Assembly: GCA_023481175.1 (NCBI GenBank)
Contig: JAMCWM010000024.1
Location: 1-64,000 of the forward strand
Direction of reading: 5' to 3'
Length of the DNA: 64,000 nucleotides
From: Nitrospirota bacterium
Lineage (GTDB): Bacteria; Nitrospirota; Leptospirillia; Leptospirillales; Leptospirillaceae
In this document: one piece after another, positions 37,139-47,123 of the stretch
How the letters are laid out: each line of letters begins with the position of its first letter
Position numbering within the stretch: position 1 is the first letter of the stretch
Made by a program: the position numbers and the translations under genes
Notes under the pieces: model-generated
What the model was told of the DNA's origin: nothing
Databases searched by the model: none
What the model saw: only the letters and a program-made list of their open reading frames with translations

Positions 37139-38563
37139 TCAGTCATTCCTTCCTTTTTCGAGGGCCCGTGCCAGGGCCTCCCCCCACAGGGGATTGGAAG
37201 GAAAAAAGAGATGGAGATAGGAGGCGACCACCCCATTCATGGCAAATCCCTCCGATGTGCCATCAGAGGTATGGAGGAAGGCCCCCTGGAGGTCGGTTCC
37301 CCCCCCCGACAGACGGCTATAGTGAAAGAGATGGCCGCGGACCGATCCGGGTGCCTCGGAGAAAAAACCTTTTCCGGCTGTGACTTCCGCATACCCAAGC
37401 CTCTTCAGCCGGTCTCCCATAGAGTATCGGAGCGGAAAAATTCCGGCAAGGCGGGACTCTTCTCCTGCCTCCTCCTGGAGAGGGCCCTCCGTCAGGTAGA
37501 GCAACCCCCCGCATTCGGCATAGACCGGCCGACCCGAGGCGCAAAATTGCCGGACTTCCCCGATCATTTTCCGGTTTAAGGCCAGTTCACGGAAAAATCG
37601 CTCCGGGTATCCTCCGCCCAGATAGAGTCCGTCGCAGTTCGGAGGAAGCCTCCGGTCCTTGAGAAGAGAGAAAAAGACAATGTCAATGCCGCATTTTTCA
37701 AAAAGCTCCCAATTCTCAGGGTAATAGAACCAAAAGGCCTCGTCCAGTACGACTCCCAGACGGAGAAAACGGCGAACCCTGGAGGAGGAATGGAAAGGAG
37801 TCGTGTTTCTTGTTCGCCAGGCTCTCGTAAAATCCGTACACTCCTCCCCGGACTCACGGAACTCCGGTGCCGGGACGGAAGGGGGAGAGAAGGCCGAAAG
37901 AATCCTTGACCAGTCCAGGGCATCGGCGGCGCAGGAGAGCGCCTGACGCAAACGGACAGCCTCCTCCGTCCCCTGCTCTCCGGGAGCGCAAAGCCCCAGA
38001 TGGCGCTCGGGAAGAGACAGGGCTTCGTCCCGGGGCAGGACGCCCAGAAGAGGCGGAAGACCCTCTGCGGCCAAGGCGTCCGCAATCAGTTTCCGGTGTC
38101 GGTCTGAGCCTGTCCGGGTGGCGATCACGCCCAGAAAGTGCGGACCTTCCCTGTGGAGGACAATCCCCCGGACGAGGGCCGCCAAAGTTTCGGCCATCCC
38201 CTGGGCGGAAAGGACCAGGATGACCGGGAGTTCGAGCGCCCGGGCGATGTCCCACGTCGAAGATCCCCGGGCCAATCCATCAAAAAGGCCCATGACCCCT
38301 TCCACGACGCCACCGGAGGATCCGGCCACCTGGCGGTCAAAGCGTTCCCTCAACCCTGACGGCTCCGAAAAGTGGAGATCGAGATTTCCTGAAGGGATCC
38401 GGGCAATCCATTCGTGGTGACGGGGGTCTATGAAATCGGGGCCGCACTTGAAGGGGTGGACGGAAAATCCCCTTTGGGCGAGACCCCAAAGAAGCGCCAT
38501 GGTCACCAGGGTCTTTCCCGATCCCGATCCGGCGCCTGCCACTACAACCCCGCGCGCGGTCAC
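37139..38563 (-). CDS. cbiA: Cobyrinate a,c-diamide synthase
   Basis: CbiA amidates the a and c side chains of cobyrinate with glutamine and ATP. The 474-residue protein has the N-terminal P-loop-like domain (VVVAGAGSGSGKTLVT, PFKCGPDFIDPRHH) and a C-terminal class I glutaminase-like domain (GLYLGGGYPERF, nucleophile Cys in YAECGGLLYL, C-terminal YLHLFF). The GTG start overlaps the stop of the upstream phosphatase gene (GTGA). Confidence 0.92.
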   Translation of the reverse strand: MTARGVVVAGAGSGSGKTLVTMALLWGLAQRGFSVHPFKCGPDFIDPRHHEWIARIPSGNLDLHFSEPSGLRERFDRQVAGSSGGVVEGVMGLFDGLARGSSTWDIARALELPVILVLSAQGMAETLAALVRGIVLHREGPHFLGVIATRTGSDRHRKLIADALAAEGLPPLLGVLPRDEALSLPERHLGLCAPGEQGTEEAVRLRQALSCAADALDWSRILSAFSPPSVPAPEFRESGEECTDFTRAWRTRNTTPFHSSSRVRRFLRLGVVLDEAFWFYYPENWELFEKCGIDIVFFSLLKDRRLPPNCDGLYLGGGYPERFFRELALNRKMIGEVRQFCASGRPVYAECGGLLYLTEGPLQEEAGEESRLAGIFPLRYSMGDRLKRLGYAEVTAGKGFFSEAPGSVRGHLFHYSRLSGGGTDLQGAFLHTSDGTSEGFAMNGVVASYLHLFFPSNPLWGEALARALEKGRND

Positions 38564-39204
38564 AGGAGATCTTCCGGGGGATGGTTCAGGAGGAGGACCG
38601 TCGGTTCCCCCCCCTCGGTATAATCGATGACATTCAAAGCCCCGTAGGTTTGGGTGAGACGGAAATAGCGGGACAGGTCGGCGCCCAGGGCCTCAAGGAG
38701 GAGGATCCTGTTCACGCCGGAATGGGCGACAAGGATCGCGTTGTGCCCGTATCCTTCCTCCAGAATCAGCTCCTCCATGGCACGATTGATCCGGTCCCGG
38801 AAATTCAGAAGGCTCTCGCCGCCAGAAGGGGCGAAGGAACGATCGAGGTTCTGCCAGCGGGCATAGCCCGCGGGATCTTCCAGGGCAATCTCCGGCCGCG
38901 TCTTCCCTTCCCAGGAGCCGAAGGAGCGCTCCCGGAATCTATCGAGAGCTCTCGGAACCAGGGATGGCCGGGAGCGGGCCAGGGGTTCCAGACTCTGTCG
39001 GGTTCTTAAGAGGGAGCTCGACAGGAGAAGGGTCGCCGGGACACCGGCAAGATCCTTGGCCCGCTGCTCCATCTGGAATCGCCCCCGGGGCGAGAGGGAC
39101 ACATCGGCCTGTCCGTTGATCGCCCCATGATCGGAATTTTCTAGATGCCCGTGGCGCAGGAGAAAGAGACGGAATCTCCCGGGAACGGGCGCATCGGGAA
39201 ACAT
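38560..39204 (-). CDS. cobC: Histidine phosphatase, probable alpha-ribazole phosphatase
   Basis: The 214-residue protein has the phosphatase motif FLLRHGHLENSD at the N-terminus, a second Arg in SSLLRTRQSLEPL, a conserved Glu in RFRERSFGSWEGK, and the second His in ILVAHSGVNRILL. The specific call rests on context, because it overlaps cbiA. By sequence alone a phosphoglycerate-mutase-like phosphatase cannot be excluded. Confidence 0.75.
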   Translation of the reverse strand: MFPDAPVPGRFRLFLLRHGHLENSDHGAINGQADVSLSPRGRFQMEQRAKDLAGVPATLLLSSSLLRTRQSLEPLARSRPSLVPRALDRFRERSFGSWEGKTRPEIALEDPAGYARWQNLDRSFAPSGGESLLNFRDRINRAMEELILEEGYGHNAILVAHSGVNRILLLEALGADLSRYFRLTQTYGALNVIDYTEGGEPTVLLLNHPPEDLL

Positions 39205-39252
39205 GCAGGCTCACTCCCTCTGGGTTCGGGCGGAAAAAAGCTTCCCGCCTGT

Positions 39253-39281
39253 TTGTCCGGAATTGCCACCTGTGTTAGCAT
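39253..39281 (+). promoter_or_regulatory. Candidate sigma70 promoter for the aldo/keto reductase gene
   Basis: TTGTCC (39253-39258) and TAGCAT (39276-39281) with a 17-base spacer lie about 57 bases upstream of the first possible start. Confidence 0.4.
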
Positions 39282-39337
39282 AATGCCATTCAAACCTTCG
39301 TTCAAACATTTCACTCCTTTCAACGCGGAAAGGCAGG

Positions 39338-40339
39338 GTGGACTCGAAGATGGAAGAGCGATATCTGGGGCGAAGCGGCCTCAAGGTCTCCGCCATGGGT
39401 CTGGGTTGCATGGGGATGTCCGAATTTTACGGGACGGCCGACCCGAATGATTCGATCGCCACGATTCAACGCGCGATCGAACTGGGGATTACCTTTTTTG
39501 ATACCGCCGACATGTACGGCCATGGGGCAAATGAAGAACTGCTCGGAAAGGCCATCGCCGGAAAACGGGCCCAGGTTGTCCTGGCGACGAAATTCGGAAT
39601 CGTTCGTGATCCTTCCGATCCTTCGAAACGGGGAGTCAACGGCCACCCCGACTATGTCCGGAAATCCTGCGAAGCCTCCCTCCGGCGTCTGGGGGTCGAG
39701 ACCATCGACCTCTATTACCAGCACCGGGTCGATCCCTCTGTCCCGATCGAGGATACGGTCGGGGCAATGGCGGAACTCGTCAGGGAAGGAAAGGTTCGCT
39801 ACATCGGCCTTTCCGAGCCGGGAGCGGAAACCTTGCGCCGGGCCCACAGGATCCACCCGGTAGCGGCGGTCCAGAGCGAATACTCTCTCTGGTCTCGGGA
39901 TCCGGAAACGGAAATTCTCCCGGCCTGCCGCCAGCTGGGAGTCGGATTCGTTCCCTACAGTCCTCTTGGCCGGGGTTTTCTGACCTCCCGCATCCGATCG
40001 GTCGAGGACCTTCCCCCGGGAGATTACCGCGCCCGGACTCCCCGCTTTCAAAAGGACAATCTGGAGAAAAACAGCAAGTTGCTCGAGACCCTCGAAGAGA
40101 TCGCCAGAAAGCATCAGATGACACCCGCCCAGGTCGCCCTGGCCTGGATCTACGCCCAGGGTCCGGAGATCGTCCCCATTCCAGGAGCCAAGACCATCGC
40201 GCATCTCGAGGAAAATGCCGCCACGTTCAAACACCCCGTTTCATTCATCGATGTCGTCCGCCTGGCCCAGGCCTTCCCTCCGGGATCGGCGGCCGGAGAC
40301 CGCTATCCCGAGGAGATGATGTCGCTGGTGGGCCGCTGA
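39338..40339 (+). CDS. Aldo/keto reductase (AKR13-like)
   Basis: An NADPH-dependent TIM-barrel oxidoreductase of 333 residues. The catalytic Asp/Tyr are in [16 protein letters not shown], the Lys in VVLATKFGI, the His in [10 protein letters not shown], and the cofactor tail in [14 protein letters not shown]. Motif spacing matches the AKR13 group. Start is either GTG 39338 (AAAGG upstream) or ATG 39350, which would begin [14 protein letters not shown]. The physiological carbonyl substrate is unknown. Convergent with trpS. Confidence 0.88.
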   Translation: MDSKMEERYLGRSGLKVSAMGLGCMGMSEFYGTADPNDSIATIQRAIELGITFFDTADMYGHGANEELLGKAIAGKRAQVVLATKFGIVRDPSDPSKRGVNGHPDYVRKSCEASLRRLGVETIDLYYQHRVDPSVPIEDTVGAMAELVREGKVRYIGLSEPGAETLRRAHRIHPVAAVQSEYSLWSRDPETEILPACRQLGVGFVPYSPLGRGFLTSRIRSVEDLPPGDYRARTPRFQKDNLEKNSKLLETLEEIARKHQMTPAQVALAWIYAQGPEIVPIPGAKTIAHLEENAATFKHPVSFIDVVRLAQAFPPGSAAGDRYPEEMMSLVGR

Positions 40340-40396
40340 CTCTCTTCTCCTGGTCCGGTCCACAGCCCTTTCCAGATCCTCCCTTCCCCTGCCCGC

Positions 40397-41401
40397 TCAG
40401 GAAATTTTCATGGCCTCCCGGACCTGTTCCATCGTGAGGTCCGCTTCCCCCGCGGCCTTGACACGGCCGTTCTCGAGAACTTCGAGCAAGAACCCCGGAC
40501 GGCTCTCGATCTCCCTTCGGCGTTCCCGGGCAGGAGCCAGCAGGACTTCGATGCCGGTCGCCAGGATCTTCTTGCAATCGATGCATCCGATGGCCGCTGT
40601 CCGGCAGTCCCGGTCGATCTCCCTCTGGATTGGCAGGGGCGTAAAGACCTGGTGGAGGGAGAAGACCGGACAGTCCTCGGGGTTGCCGGGGTCGTTTCGC
40701 CGCTTCCGGCGCTCGTCGGTCTTCATTGTCCGGAGTTTTTCCCATATCGTCTCGGCCGGATCGGAGACAAAGAGGCAGTTGTCGTAGCTCTTGCTCATCT
40801 TCCGTCCGTCGAGTCCCGGAAGTTTCGGGGTCTCGGTCAAGAGAGGAAGGGGTTCGGGAAATACCTCTCCGTAAAGCGCATGGAAACGCCGGACGATCTC
40901 CCGGGCCAGCTCGAGGTGGGGAACCTGGTCCTGACCTACGGGAACGTGGGTGGCGCGGTACAGCACGATGTCTGCGGTCATGAGGACCGGGTATCCCAGA
41001 AATCCGTACATGGCAAGATCCCTGTTCTCGATCTGGACCATCTGGTCTTTGTAGGTGGGATTCCTGAGAAGCCAGGCCACGGGGGTCATCATCCCGAGCA
41101 GAAGATAGAGCTCGGCATGTTCAGTCACATGAGATTGCTGAAAAAGGGTGCAACGACCCGGATCGAGGCCCAGGGAGAGCCAGTCCAGAAGCATCTCCAT
41201 CACATGGCTCCGCAGGCGGTCCGTCCGTTCGTAGTTTGTCGAAAGGGCATGCCAGTCGGCGATGAAAAAGAAGCAGTCATGGCGTTCCTGGAGTTCGATC
41301 CAGTTCCGGACGGCTCCCATGTAGTTTCCGAGATGAAGCCTGCCGGAGGGCTGGATGCCGCTGACAATGCGGCCGATGATCGACGGGGCGGGACGTTCCA
41401 A
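40397..41401 (-). CDS. trpS: Tryptophanyl-tRNA synthetase
   Basis: A class I synthetase charging tRNA-Trp. The 334-residue protein has the HIGH-type motif in GRLHLGNYMGAVRNW, the Trp-binding region DIVLYRATHVPVGQDQ, and the KMSKS loop in DGRKMSKSYDN near residue 203. Length and domain order are normal. It is the last gene of the LppC-like, site-2-protease, trpS series on the minus strand. Confidence 0.95.
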   Translation of the reverse strand: MERPAPSIIGRIVSGIQPSGRLHLGNYMGAVRNWIELQERHDCFFFIADWHALSTNYERTDRLRSHVMEMLLDWLSLGLDPGRCTLFQQSHVTEHAELYLLLGMMTPVAWLLRNPTYKDQMVQIENRDLAMYGFLGYPVLMTADIVLYRATHVPVGQDQVPHLELAREIVRRFHALYGEVFPEPLPLLTETPKLPGLDGRKMSKSYDNCLFVSDPAETIWEKLRTMKTDERRKRRNDPGNPEDCPVFSLHQVFTPLPIQREIDRDCRTAAIGCIDCKKILATGIEVLLAPARERRREIESRPGFLLEVLENGRVKAAGEADLTMEQVREAMKIS

Positions 41402-41422
41402 GAAGTCTCCTTGTGTAAGGTC

Positions 41423-42130
41423 TCAGGATGTGGCCAATGACAGGATCCAGGATGAGAGAGCTCCCATGACGGGCCAGACAAACCGGGACATGAATCCGAG
41501 ATAGGGATCGAGGATGATGAGGCCCATGATGATCAGGACCCCGTACGGCTCGATCCGGGAAAGGCTCCGGGCGGCCGCGGCCGGGAGAAGGCCCGACAGG
41601 ACTCGTCCGCCGTCGAGAGGTGGAAGCGGGATCAGATTGAAGACGAGAAGAACGACATTGAGCTCGATTCCCATCCGGAAAATCTGGTCCAGAAGGGAAG
41701 GGAACCCTCCGCCCCCCGAAACAGGAATGCCCTGGGAGAGAAGGATATGGAGCATGGACATATAGAGAAAAGCCTGAAGAAGGTTCGAAATTGGACCTGC
41801 GGCAGCGACAAGCATCATGTCCCGCCGGGGGTTCGGGAGATTTTTCTCGACGATGGGAACCGGCTTGGCATAGCCGAAGAGGAATCCCGTATGGAGGAGG
41901 ATCAGCGCAAGAGGCAGGAGAATGGTGCCAAAGGGATCGATGTGGGCCAGAGGATTGAGGGTGAGGCGCCCCATGAAACGGGCCGTTGGATCCCCCAGTC
42001 TGTCTGCGACAAGTCCATGGGCAATTTCGTGAAGAGTGACGGCAAAAAGGAGCGGAAGTCCAATGATCAGGATTTCAGCTCCGACCTGGCGAAGCCAGTC
42101 CATTCCCGAATGAAAATGAAAATGTTCCAA
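41423..42130 (-). CDS. Site-2 protease family (M50) membrane metallopeptidase
   Basis: The 235-residue protein is almost entirely membrane-embedded. The zinc motif HEIAHG is near residue 34, and the distal Asp motif is in FNLIPLPPLDGGRVLSG near residue 170. No PDZ domain is present, so it is the minimal Rip-like form rather than RseP. Such proteases cleave membrane-bound regulators; the substrate is not indicated. It lies 24 nt after the LppC-like gene and 21 nt before trpS. Confidence 0.9.
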   Translation of the reverse strand: MEHFHFHSGMDWLRQVGAEILIIGLPLLFAVTLHEIAHGLVADRLGDPTARFMGRLTLNPLAHIDPFGTILLPLALILLHTGFLFGYAKPVPIVEKNLPNPRRDMMLVAAAGPISNLLQAFLYMSMLHILLSQGIPVSGGGGFPSLLDQIFRMGIELNVVLLVFNLIPLPPLDGGRVLSGLLPAAAARSLSRIEPYGVLIIMGLIILDPYLGFMSRFVWPVMGALSSWILSLATS

Positions 42131-42154
42131 ACTTCTGGCGCTCCGATCACGATA

Positions 42155-44335
42155 TTAGTGGCGGACTCCCCCGATGGAGACCATCTGCGTCGACACCATC
42201 TTCCAGTCCCCGCCGGAGAAGCGATAAAGGGTATAGACACGGGACATCGCACCATCCGGCCCCCAGGAAACCGGCCCCGAAAGACCATTGTAGGACTTTT
42301 TGGCCAGCGCCGTCACCCCGAGGTGGTAGCGGGTCCGAAAGCCCTCCCTGAAGAGGGTGGAGAGAAAGGCTGCGCAATCATAGGACTCTATTTCCAGCAA
42401 GTCCGGACTTCGGCCGGTCACCTGAATCAGTCGGTGATAGGCTTCCCGGAGGACGCTGTCCCGGGAATTCCCCTTCGCCGCATGAAAAAGATTGACGGGT
42501 GCCACGCTGTAAAGGGGGTTGTGGATATCGGAGACCATGTCCCATTGGCGGCGGACCATCATCAGGGACTCGTTCCCCAGGACATCCACATTCTGGATAT
42601 CTTTGTAGACAAGCTCGTCCAGAACCTTGAACGGGTGCCGGGAGTCGTTCGGAAAGGCGATGATATCGAAATCCGGTTTGAAAAAGAAGGGGACAGGGCG
42701 ACTCCCGGGCGTCTTGTCAGGAGGGTAGACGAGATAATAGGACTTTCCGGCGTAGGTGACAAAGTCCCCGGATCGCCCGGTGATCCCGTCATCGTATGGC
42801 CCTTTCGGGGGAACTGTCACATCCTGTCCGAACCTCCGGAGGCGCAGGACGGCTGCCTGACGTTTCCCCCGGATGGGTGGAAGCGGTATGGCGGCGGTCA
42901 CCTTGCCTCCGGAGGAACGAAGGGCTTTCACAAAAGAATCCCGGACCCGCTTCCCGTAATAATCGGTCGGGTACAGGATTGCCACGCGGGGTTTGGGAAA
43001 AAGAGTGAGGGAAAAGGCGGAGAGTGCCCGGGCGACCATTTCGGGGGAGCTGGCCATGCTGATCATGAAACGGACACCCGGATCGGCAGGAAGGGTGGGA
43101 GTCACCGCGAGAATCTGATCGGGGACCAGCCTGGAACGGACGGATGCCAGGTCCTTGGCTAGAAAGGGGCCCAGAATGGCCCCGACCCTCTCCCTCTCCA
43201 CCAGATTCCCGTACCAGCGGCCATAGGTGTCCCGTCCGGTCACAAAGCGGACAATCAGTCCCGGGGTCCCGGGTGTTCCGTCCGGAAGCCCCAGGACGGC
43301 CCCTGCCAGGATGGACCGCATGTAGGGTCCAAGCGCTCCCCGGGAAAGGTCGGGAAGAATGAGACCGACGGAGGGGGCCTTCCCTCCCATCGAGAGGCTG
43401 TTGAGAAGATGTTCGGCTTCTGAGACATAAAGGGATTCCGGATAGTAAAGGAGCATCCGAAGGAGCATCCGTTCGGACTTCCGGGGGTGACCGGACCGTG
43501 CCTCGAGCAGAGCGAGCCGATAGGCCGCATAGTCCCCCGGAAAGTCCCTGGGAAAGACGGAAAGGATTTTCATGAGTCCTCCCTCGTCCCTGACCGAGTT
43601 GAAGATCAGGTCGATCGTCCGGGTCATGACGACCTTCTGGTCGGGAGGGGCGAGACGGTTCAGGGCTTGTCCCATGAGAATTCCGCCGGAGACCGGGTCG
43701 GAACTTTTCCAGTGGTCGAGGAGGACTCCGGTTGCATGCCGGATTCTGGAGGAGCGGGTCAGGTCCGGGAACACGGGAAGGAGCTGGTGGACGGCTCCCC
43801 TGAGATTGTCCTTGTCCCGGTCGGCCATCGCCAGTTCGTAGCGGACTCGACGAAGGAGAACGGAATTGAGAGGTCCGGCGGATCCCTTCCCTCCCAGAAG
43901 AGGGAGAAGAAGGGCGATGGCTCTCCCCGGATGGCCGATCCGGCGATTGGAGGAGGCCAGTTCCAGGATCGCTTCAGGTGGAAGCCGGGACGGCCCCGAA
44001 TCAAGAAGGGCCTCCTCGATGAGATCGTGAGTCCTCCTGTAGTCACCAGACCGGAAGGCTTCCCTCCCTTCGGTGATGAGATCCTCCTGGGAGAGAGCGG
44101 AAGGAGTGGCGGGAGCAGACGAGGAGGTCGATGGCGGAAGGACGGGAGGGGAGATGGTCGGTGGCGGGGAGCTCGCAGGGGGAGGGATTCCCGGAGTCGT
44201 ACCCGGAAGAGCCTGTGTCGTGGATAGAAAAAAAAGGAATATCGCAAGCAGAAAATCAAGAGAAACTTTTCGCAAGGGGGTTTCTTCCTTTTCCGATTTC
44301 GGAGACCTCCGGCTCCCTGGCCGCTCCTCTGCCAT
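42155..44335 (-). CDS. LppC/PBP-activator-like protein with ABC-type binding fold
   Basis: From the ATG at 44335 (GGAGGGG just upstream) the product has about 726 residues. It has a signal anchor at about 25-42, a proline/serine-rich linker, a helical TPR-like region (about 80-320), and a C-terminal periplasmic-binding type I fold (VGLILPDLSRGALGPYMRSI; AILGPFLAKDLASV; RVAILYPTDYYGKRVRDSF). This layout matches LppC/LpoA-type and YraM-like proteins that act in the periplasm, in LpoA by stimulating a penicillin-binding protein. No lipobox Cys is seen, unlike classical LpoA. Confidence 0.75.
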   Translation of the reverse strand: MAEERPGSRRSPKSEKEETPLRKVSLDFLLAIFLFFLSTTQALPGTTPGIPPPASSPPPTISPPVLPPSTSSSAPATPSALSQEDLITEGREAFRSGDYRRTHDLIEEALLDSGPSRLPPEAILELASSNRRIGHPGRAIALLLPLLGGKGSAGPLNSVLLRRVRYELAMADRDKDNLRGAVHQLLPVFPDLTRSSRIRHATGVLLDHWKSSDPVSGGILMGQALNRLAPPDQKVVMTRTIDLIFNSVRDEGGLMKILSVFPRDFPGDYAAYRLALLEARSGHPRKSERMLLRMLLYYPESLYVSEAEHLLNSLSMGGKAPSVGLILPDLSRGALGPYMRSILAGAVLGLPDGTPGTPGLIVRFVTGRDTYGRWYGNLVERERVGAILGPFLAKDLASVRSRLVPDQILAVTPTLPADPGVRFMISMASSPEMVARALSAFSLTLFPKPRVAILYPTDYYGKRVRDSFVKALRSSGGKVTAAIPLPPIRGKRQAAVLRLRRFGQDVTVPPKGPYDDGITGRSGDFVTYAGKSYYLVYPPDKTPGSRPVPFFFKPDFDIIAFPNDSRHPFKVLDELVYKDIQNVDVLGNESLMMVRRQWDMVSDIHNPLYSVAPVNLFHAAKGNSRDSVLREAYHRLIQVTGRSPDLLEIESYDCAAFLSTLFREGFRTRYHLGVTALAKKSYNGLSGPVSWGPDGAMSRVYTLYRFSGGDWKMVSTQMVSIGGVRH

Positions 44336-44470
44336 CGACCCCTCCGCCCGCTCCGGTCCGCACTGACTCCTTCCAGAAGGATCAAGGATCGGGGTCATCA
44401 CGATGCCCACAAGGTGACATTACACAAAAAAGGCAGAAGATGCGAGCCTCACCCATTCTCAAAAAAATAG

Positions 44471-44498
44471 TTGATCTTTCATGGAAAGTTCGTAGAAT
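44471..44498 (+). promoter_or_regulatory. Candidate sigma70 promoter for the amidase-fthC-folE unit
   Basis: TTGATC (44471-44476) and TAGAAT (44493-44498) are 16 bases apart in AT-rich DNA, about 50 bases before the amidase start. Confidence 0.5.
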
Positions 44499-44553
44499 AA
44501 AAACAACGGATGTCTTCTCTCCACAAAATCATTTATAAAATGAGAGTCCCGGG

Positions 44554-45948
44554 ATGCCGACGCACAAGGACATATCTGAGAATCGTTTTAGACAGGCCCT
44601 GCCAGCTTTGGGAATTCTCCTGTTATCTGTCCTCTTTATCCTTGTTTCCGGTCATCTTGCCGAGGCCGACAACCTCTCCTTTATCGAGAAGGTTCGGGTC
44701 GGCCTTCACCCGGATACTGTGAGGATTGTCCTCACTGTCGACCGCACTCCGGTCCTGCCGGACCTGACCCGGACAACGACCGCCCTTCATTCGGTCAGTC
44801 TTGTCGGGGTCATGCCCGGAGCGGGAGTTCACCGCTCCCTCGTCGTCCGGACCCCCTCGTTCCGGAAGTATCTCTCCAGGATCCGGATCACCTATGACCC
44901 TTCTGCACGAACGACCCGGCTTTCCGTACGCTTCGTCCACCCGGTTCCTCCGCCGAAGCTCTTTCTTCTCTCCCATCCCCACCGCATCGTCATGGATTTT
45001 CGGATTGCCGGCGAAAAAAGTCCCCCTCCTGTCGCCGGGTCCTCTTCCGGCAAGCACCGGCGCCGCATCGTGATCCCCGGCAAAGCTCTTCCCGAGACTC
45101 CGGCCCCGGCGTCCGCCTCTCCCTCTCCCCATTCGGCCCCGTCGGGATCCGGCCCATCGCTCAACATCTCTCGCCCCCCTGTCCTGACGGCGGTTTTTTC
45201 CTCTCCGGTCCGGCCGTTCCGAGTCGTTCTCGATGCCGGACACGGCGGAAAGGATTGCGGAACAACGTCTTTGAGCGGCGTCTGTGAAAAAACGCTGGTC
45301 CTCGATATCGTGAAGCGGCTCCGGCGGATCCTGATCCGAGATTCCCGCTTCCGGGTCATTTTGACCCGGAGTGACGACCATTTCGTCTCCCTCTCCGATC
45401 GAACCCGCATTGCCAACGAAAGCCACGGAGATCTGTTCCTTTCCGTCCACGCCAATGCCGATCCGGACCGGAATATTCGCGGTCTCGAGACCTTTCTTCT
45501 GAACCTTCATTCCAGCGATGCCAAGGCCCAGAGAATCGCCCAGAGGGAAAACAGCGCCCTGGGAGTCTCCCGGGGAGACCTGTCGGCGATTCTTTTGACC
45601 CTCAAGATCAACCACAAAAAGAAGCGCTCCTGGGAGCTCGCCCAGGAGATCGACGACAATCTGGCACACACCCTGGGGGCCAACTATCCCGTCCGGAACC
45701 TGGGGATCCGCCAGGCCCCCTTCTACGTCATCATGGGAACGACGATGCCCGCCGTCCTGACTGAGGTCAACTTCCTCTCCAATCGGACCGACGCACGCCT
45801 GATGGATTCCTCACGCTTTCGCGAAGAGACCGCCCTTGCCCTTTACCGGGGAATCGTGGCCTATTACGCGAATGTCCACCCGGAATCGAGGATTCCGGAT
45901 GCATCGGCCAGCCTCGCGCATCAGGAGATCTCCTCCCGTGAGCCCTGA
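44554..45948 (+). CDS. amiC: N-acetylmuramoyl-L-alanine amidase (AMIN + Amidase_3)
   Basis: A periplasmic zinc amidase that cuts the peptide from MurNAc during cell separation. The 464-residue protein has a signal/anchor (about 15-35), an AMIN-type targeting domain (about 40-145), a Pro/Ser-rich linker and the Amidase_3 domain. Zinc and catalytic residues are visible in VVLDAGHGGKDCGT near residue 227, in FLSVHANAD, and in the Glu of AVLTEVNFLSN. The symbol amiC reflects AMIN architecture, not proven orthology. The fthC start lies inside its 3' end. Confidence 0.9.
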   Translation: MPTHKDISENRFRQALPALGILLLSVLFILVSGHLAEADNLSFIEKVRVGLHPDTVRIVLTVDRTPVLPDLTRTTTALHSVSLVGVMPGAGVHRSLVVRTPSFRKYLSRIRITYDPSARTTRLSVRFVHPVPPPKLFLLSHPHRIVMDFRIAGEKSPPPVAGSSSGKHRRRIVIPGKALPETPAPASASPSPHSAPSGSGPSLNISRPPVLTAVFSSPVRPFRVVLDAGHGGKDCGTTSLSGVCEKTLVLDIVKRLRRILIRDSRFRVILTRSDDHFVSLSDRTRIANESHGDLFLSVHANADPDRNIRGLETFLLNLHSSDAKAQRIAQRENSALGVSRGDLSAILLTLKINHKKKRSWELAQEIDDNLAHTLGANYPVRNLGIRQAPFYVIMGTTMPAVLTEVNFLSNRTDARLMDSSRFREETALALYRGIVAYYANVHPESRIPDASASLAHQEISSREP

Positions 45949-46567
45949 AGATTTTTTATTGACCCGAGAATCCCTGCTGGTACGCGAAAAAAAGGAGATG
46001 CGACGGGGGCTCGTGGCACGCCGCGACGCGCTTCCGAAAGAGGAACGGAAACGCCACTCCCTGACGGCGGGAAACCATGCCCTCTCCCTGATCCGGAAAG
46101 TCCGCCTGGAAAGGGAAGGATCATTCGCCCTCGTCATTTTTCTCTCCTTCGGGAGCGAAATCGATACCCGTCCCGTCATCTCGGGGCTGTTTGCGGAAAA
46201 TTCTCCGGACCTTCTCCTCCTTCTGCCCTCCCTCCGCCGGTCGAAGGAGATCGTCCTCCGTCCCTGGAGAAAAGATGATCCCCTGACTCCGGGTCCTTTC
46301 GGAATTCTGGAGCCTGAGACCCGGGAATCCGTTTCCCCTGGGGAGGTGGATCTTTTTATTCTTCCTGGAGTGGGCTTCGACCGGGCCGGGCACCGGCTCG
46401 GGTACGGAAGGGGATATTACGACAGGCTGCTCTCCCGGAGCGGAGTCGGAGGACTCCGGGCAGGCCTCGCCTTTTCGGAACAGGTGGTTCCGGAGATCCC
46501 GTCCGGACCCGGCGATATTCCCGTCCAGTATCTTGTGACCGAGAAGGGATGGGTCGCCTGTGGTTGA
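45938..46567 (+). CDS. 5-formyltetrahydrofolate cyclo-ligase
   Basis: Converts 5-formyl-THF to 5,10-methenyl-THF with ATP. From the GTG at 45938 the product has 209 residues with FLSFGSEIDTRPVI, the loop VDLFILPGVGFDR, and the signature RLGYGRGYYDRLLS. The GTG has AGGAGAT upstream and lies within the amidase 3' end; an ATG at 45998 would also keep the fold. It overlaps folE by eight bases, building a folate operon. Confidence 0.88.
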   Translation: MSPEDFLLTRESLLVREKKEMRRGLVARRDALPKEERKRHSLTAGNHALSLIRKVRLEREGSFALVIFLSFGSEIDTRPVISGLFAENSPDLLLLLPSLRRSKEIVLRPWRKDDPLTPGPFGILEPETRESVSPGEVDLFILPGVGFDRAGHRLGYGRGYYDRLLSRSGVGGLRAGLAFSEQVVPEIPSGPGDIPVQYLVTEKGWVACG

Positions 46568-47123
46568 TCAGGACAAGATCGAGGCCGGGTTCCGGATGGT
46601 CCTCGAAGGGCTCGGGGAAGACCTGGAGCGCCCGGGACTCAGGGAGACTCCCAGAAGGATCGCCGTCCTTTTTGCCGATCTTTTTTCAGGTTTGTCTCAG
46701 ACTCCTTCGGAGAGCCTCTCTCTGATCGAGGGTGAGAGCTTCGACGAGATGATCGTTCTGAAAAAACTTCCTTTCTACTCGATGTGCGAACACCATTTCC
46801 TTCCTTTTTTCGGCCATGCGAGCATCGGATATATTCCCGACAACGGACGGATGACCGGACTCTCTGATCTTGGACGCGTGGTGGAGATCTTTGCGCGCCG
46901 GGCTCAGATCCAGGAGCGGATGACAAGCCAGATCGCCGACTGCCTTATGGAGACCCTGACGCCCCAGGGAGCCATGGTCATCCTCGAGGCGGAGCACCTC
47001 TGCCTTTCGATGCGCGGGCTCAAGAAACCCGGAGTTCCAGTCGTCACCAGCGCGGTCCGGGGCATTTTCCTGAAAAACGCCAAGACGAGACAGGAACTTC
47101 TCTCCCTTATTCGCTCTTCCTGA
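46560..47123 (+). CDS. folE: GTP cyclohydrolase I
   Basis: FolE turns GTP into dihydroneopterin triphosphate, the entry to folate. The 187-residue protein has a GTG start overlapping the previous gene. Zinc ligands are Cys76 and His79 in MCEHHFLPFFGHAS and Cys148 in [11 protein letters not shown]; the GTP pocket is complete. It is full-length despite a 248-base duplication of its 3' end (from Arg114 to past the stop) that reappears at 48695. In the ancestral order its stop should have faced the EamA gene directly. Confidence 0.95.
   Translation: MVDQDKIEAGFRMVLEGLGEDLERPGLRETPRRIAVLFADLFSGLSQTPSESLSLIEGESFDEMIVLKKLPFYSMCEHHFLPFFGHASIGYIPDNGRMTGLSDLGRVVEIFARRAQIQERMTSQIADCLMETLTPQGAMVILEAEHLCLSMRGLKKPGVPVVTSAVRGIFLKNAKTRQELLSLIRSS

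Noticed and set aside
39205-39337. Cobalamin riboswitch ahead of the cobalamin genes
   Set aside because: No B12-box or related conserved segment was found upstream of the phosphatase gene on the minus strand.
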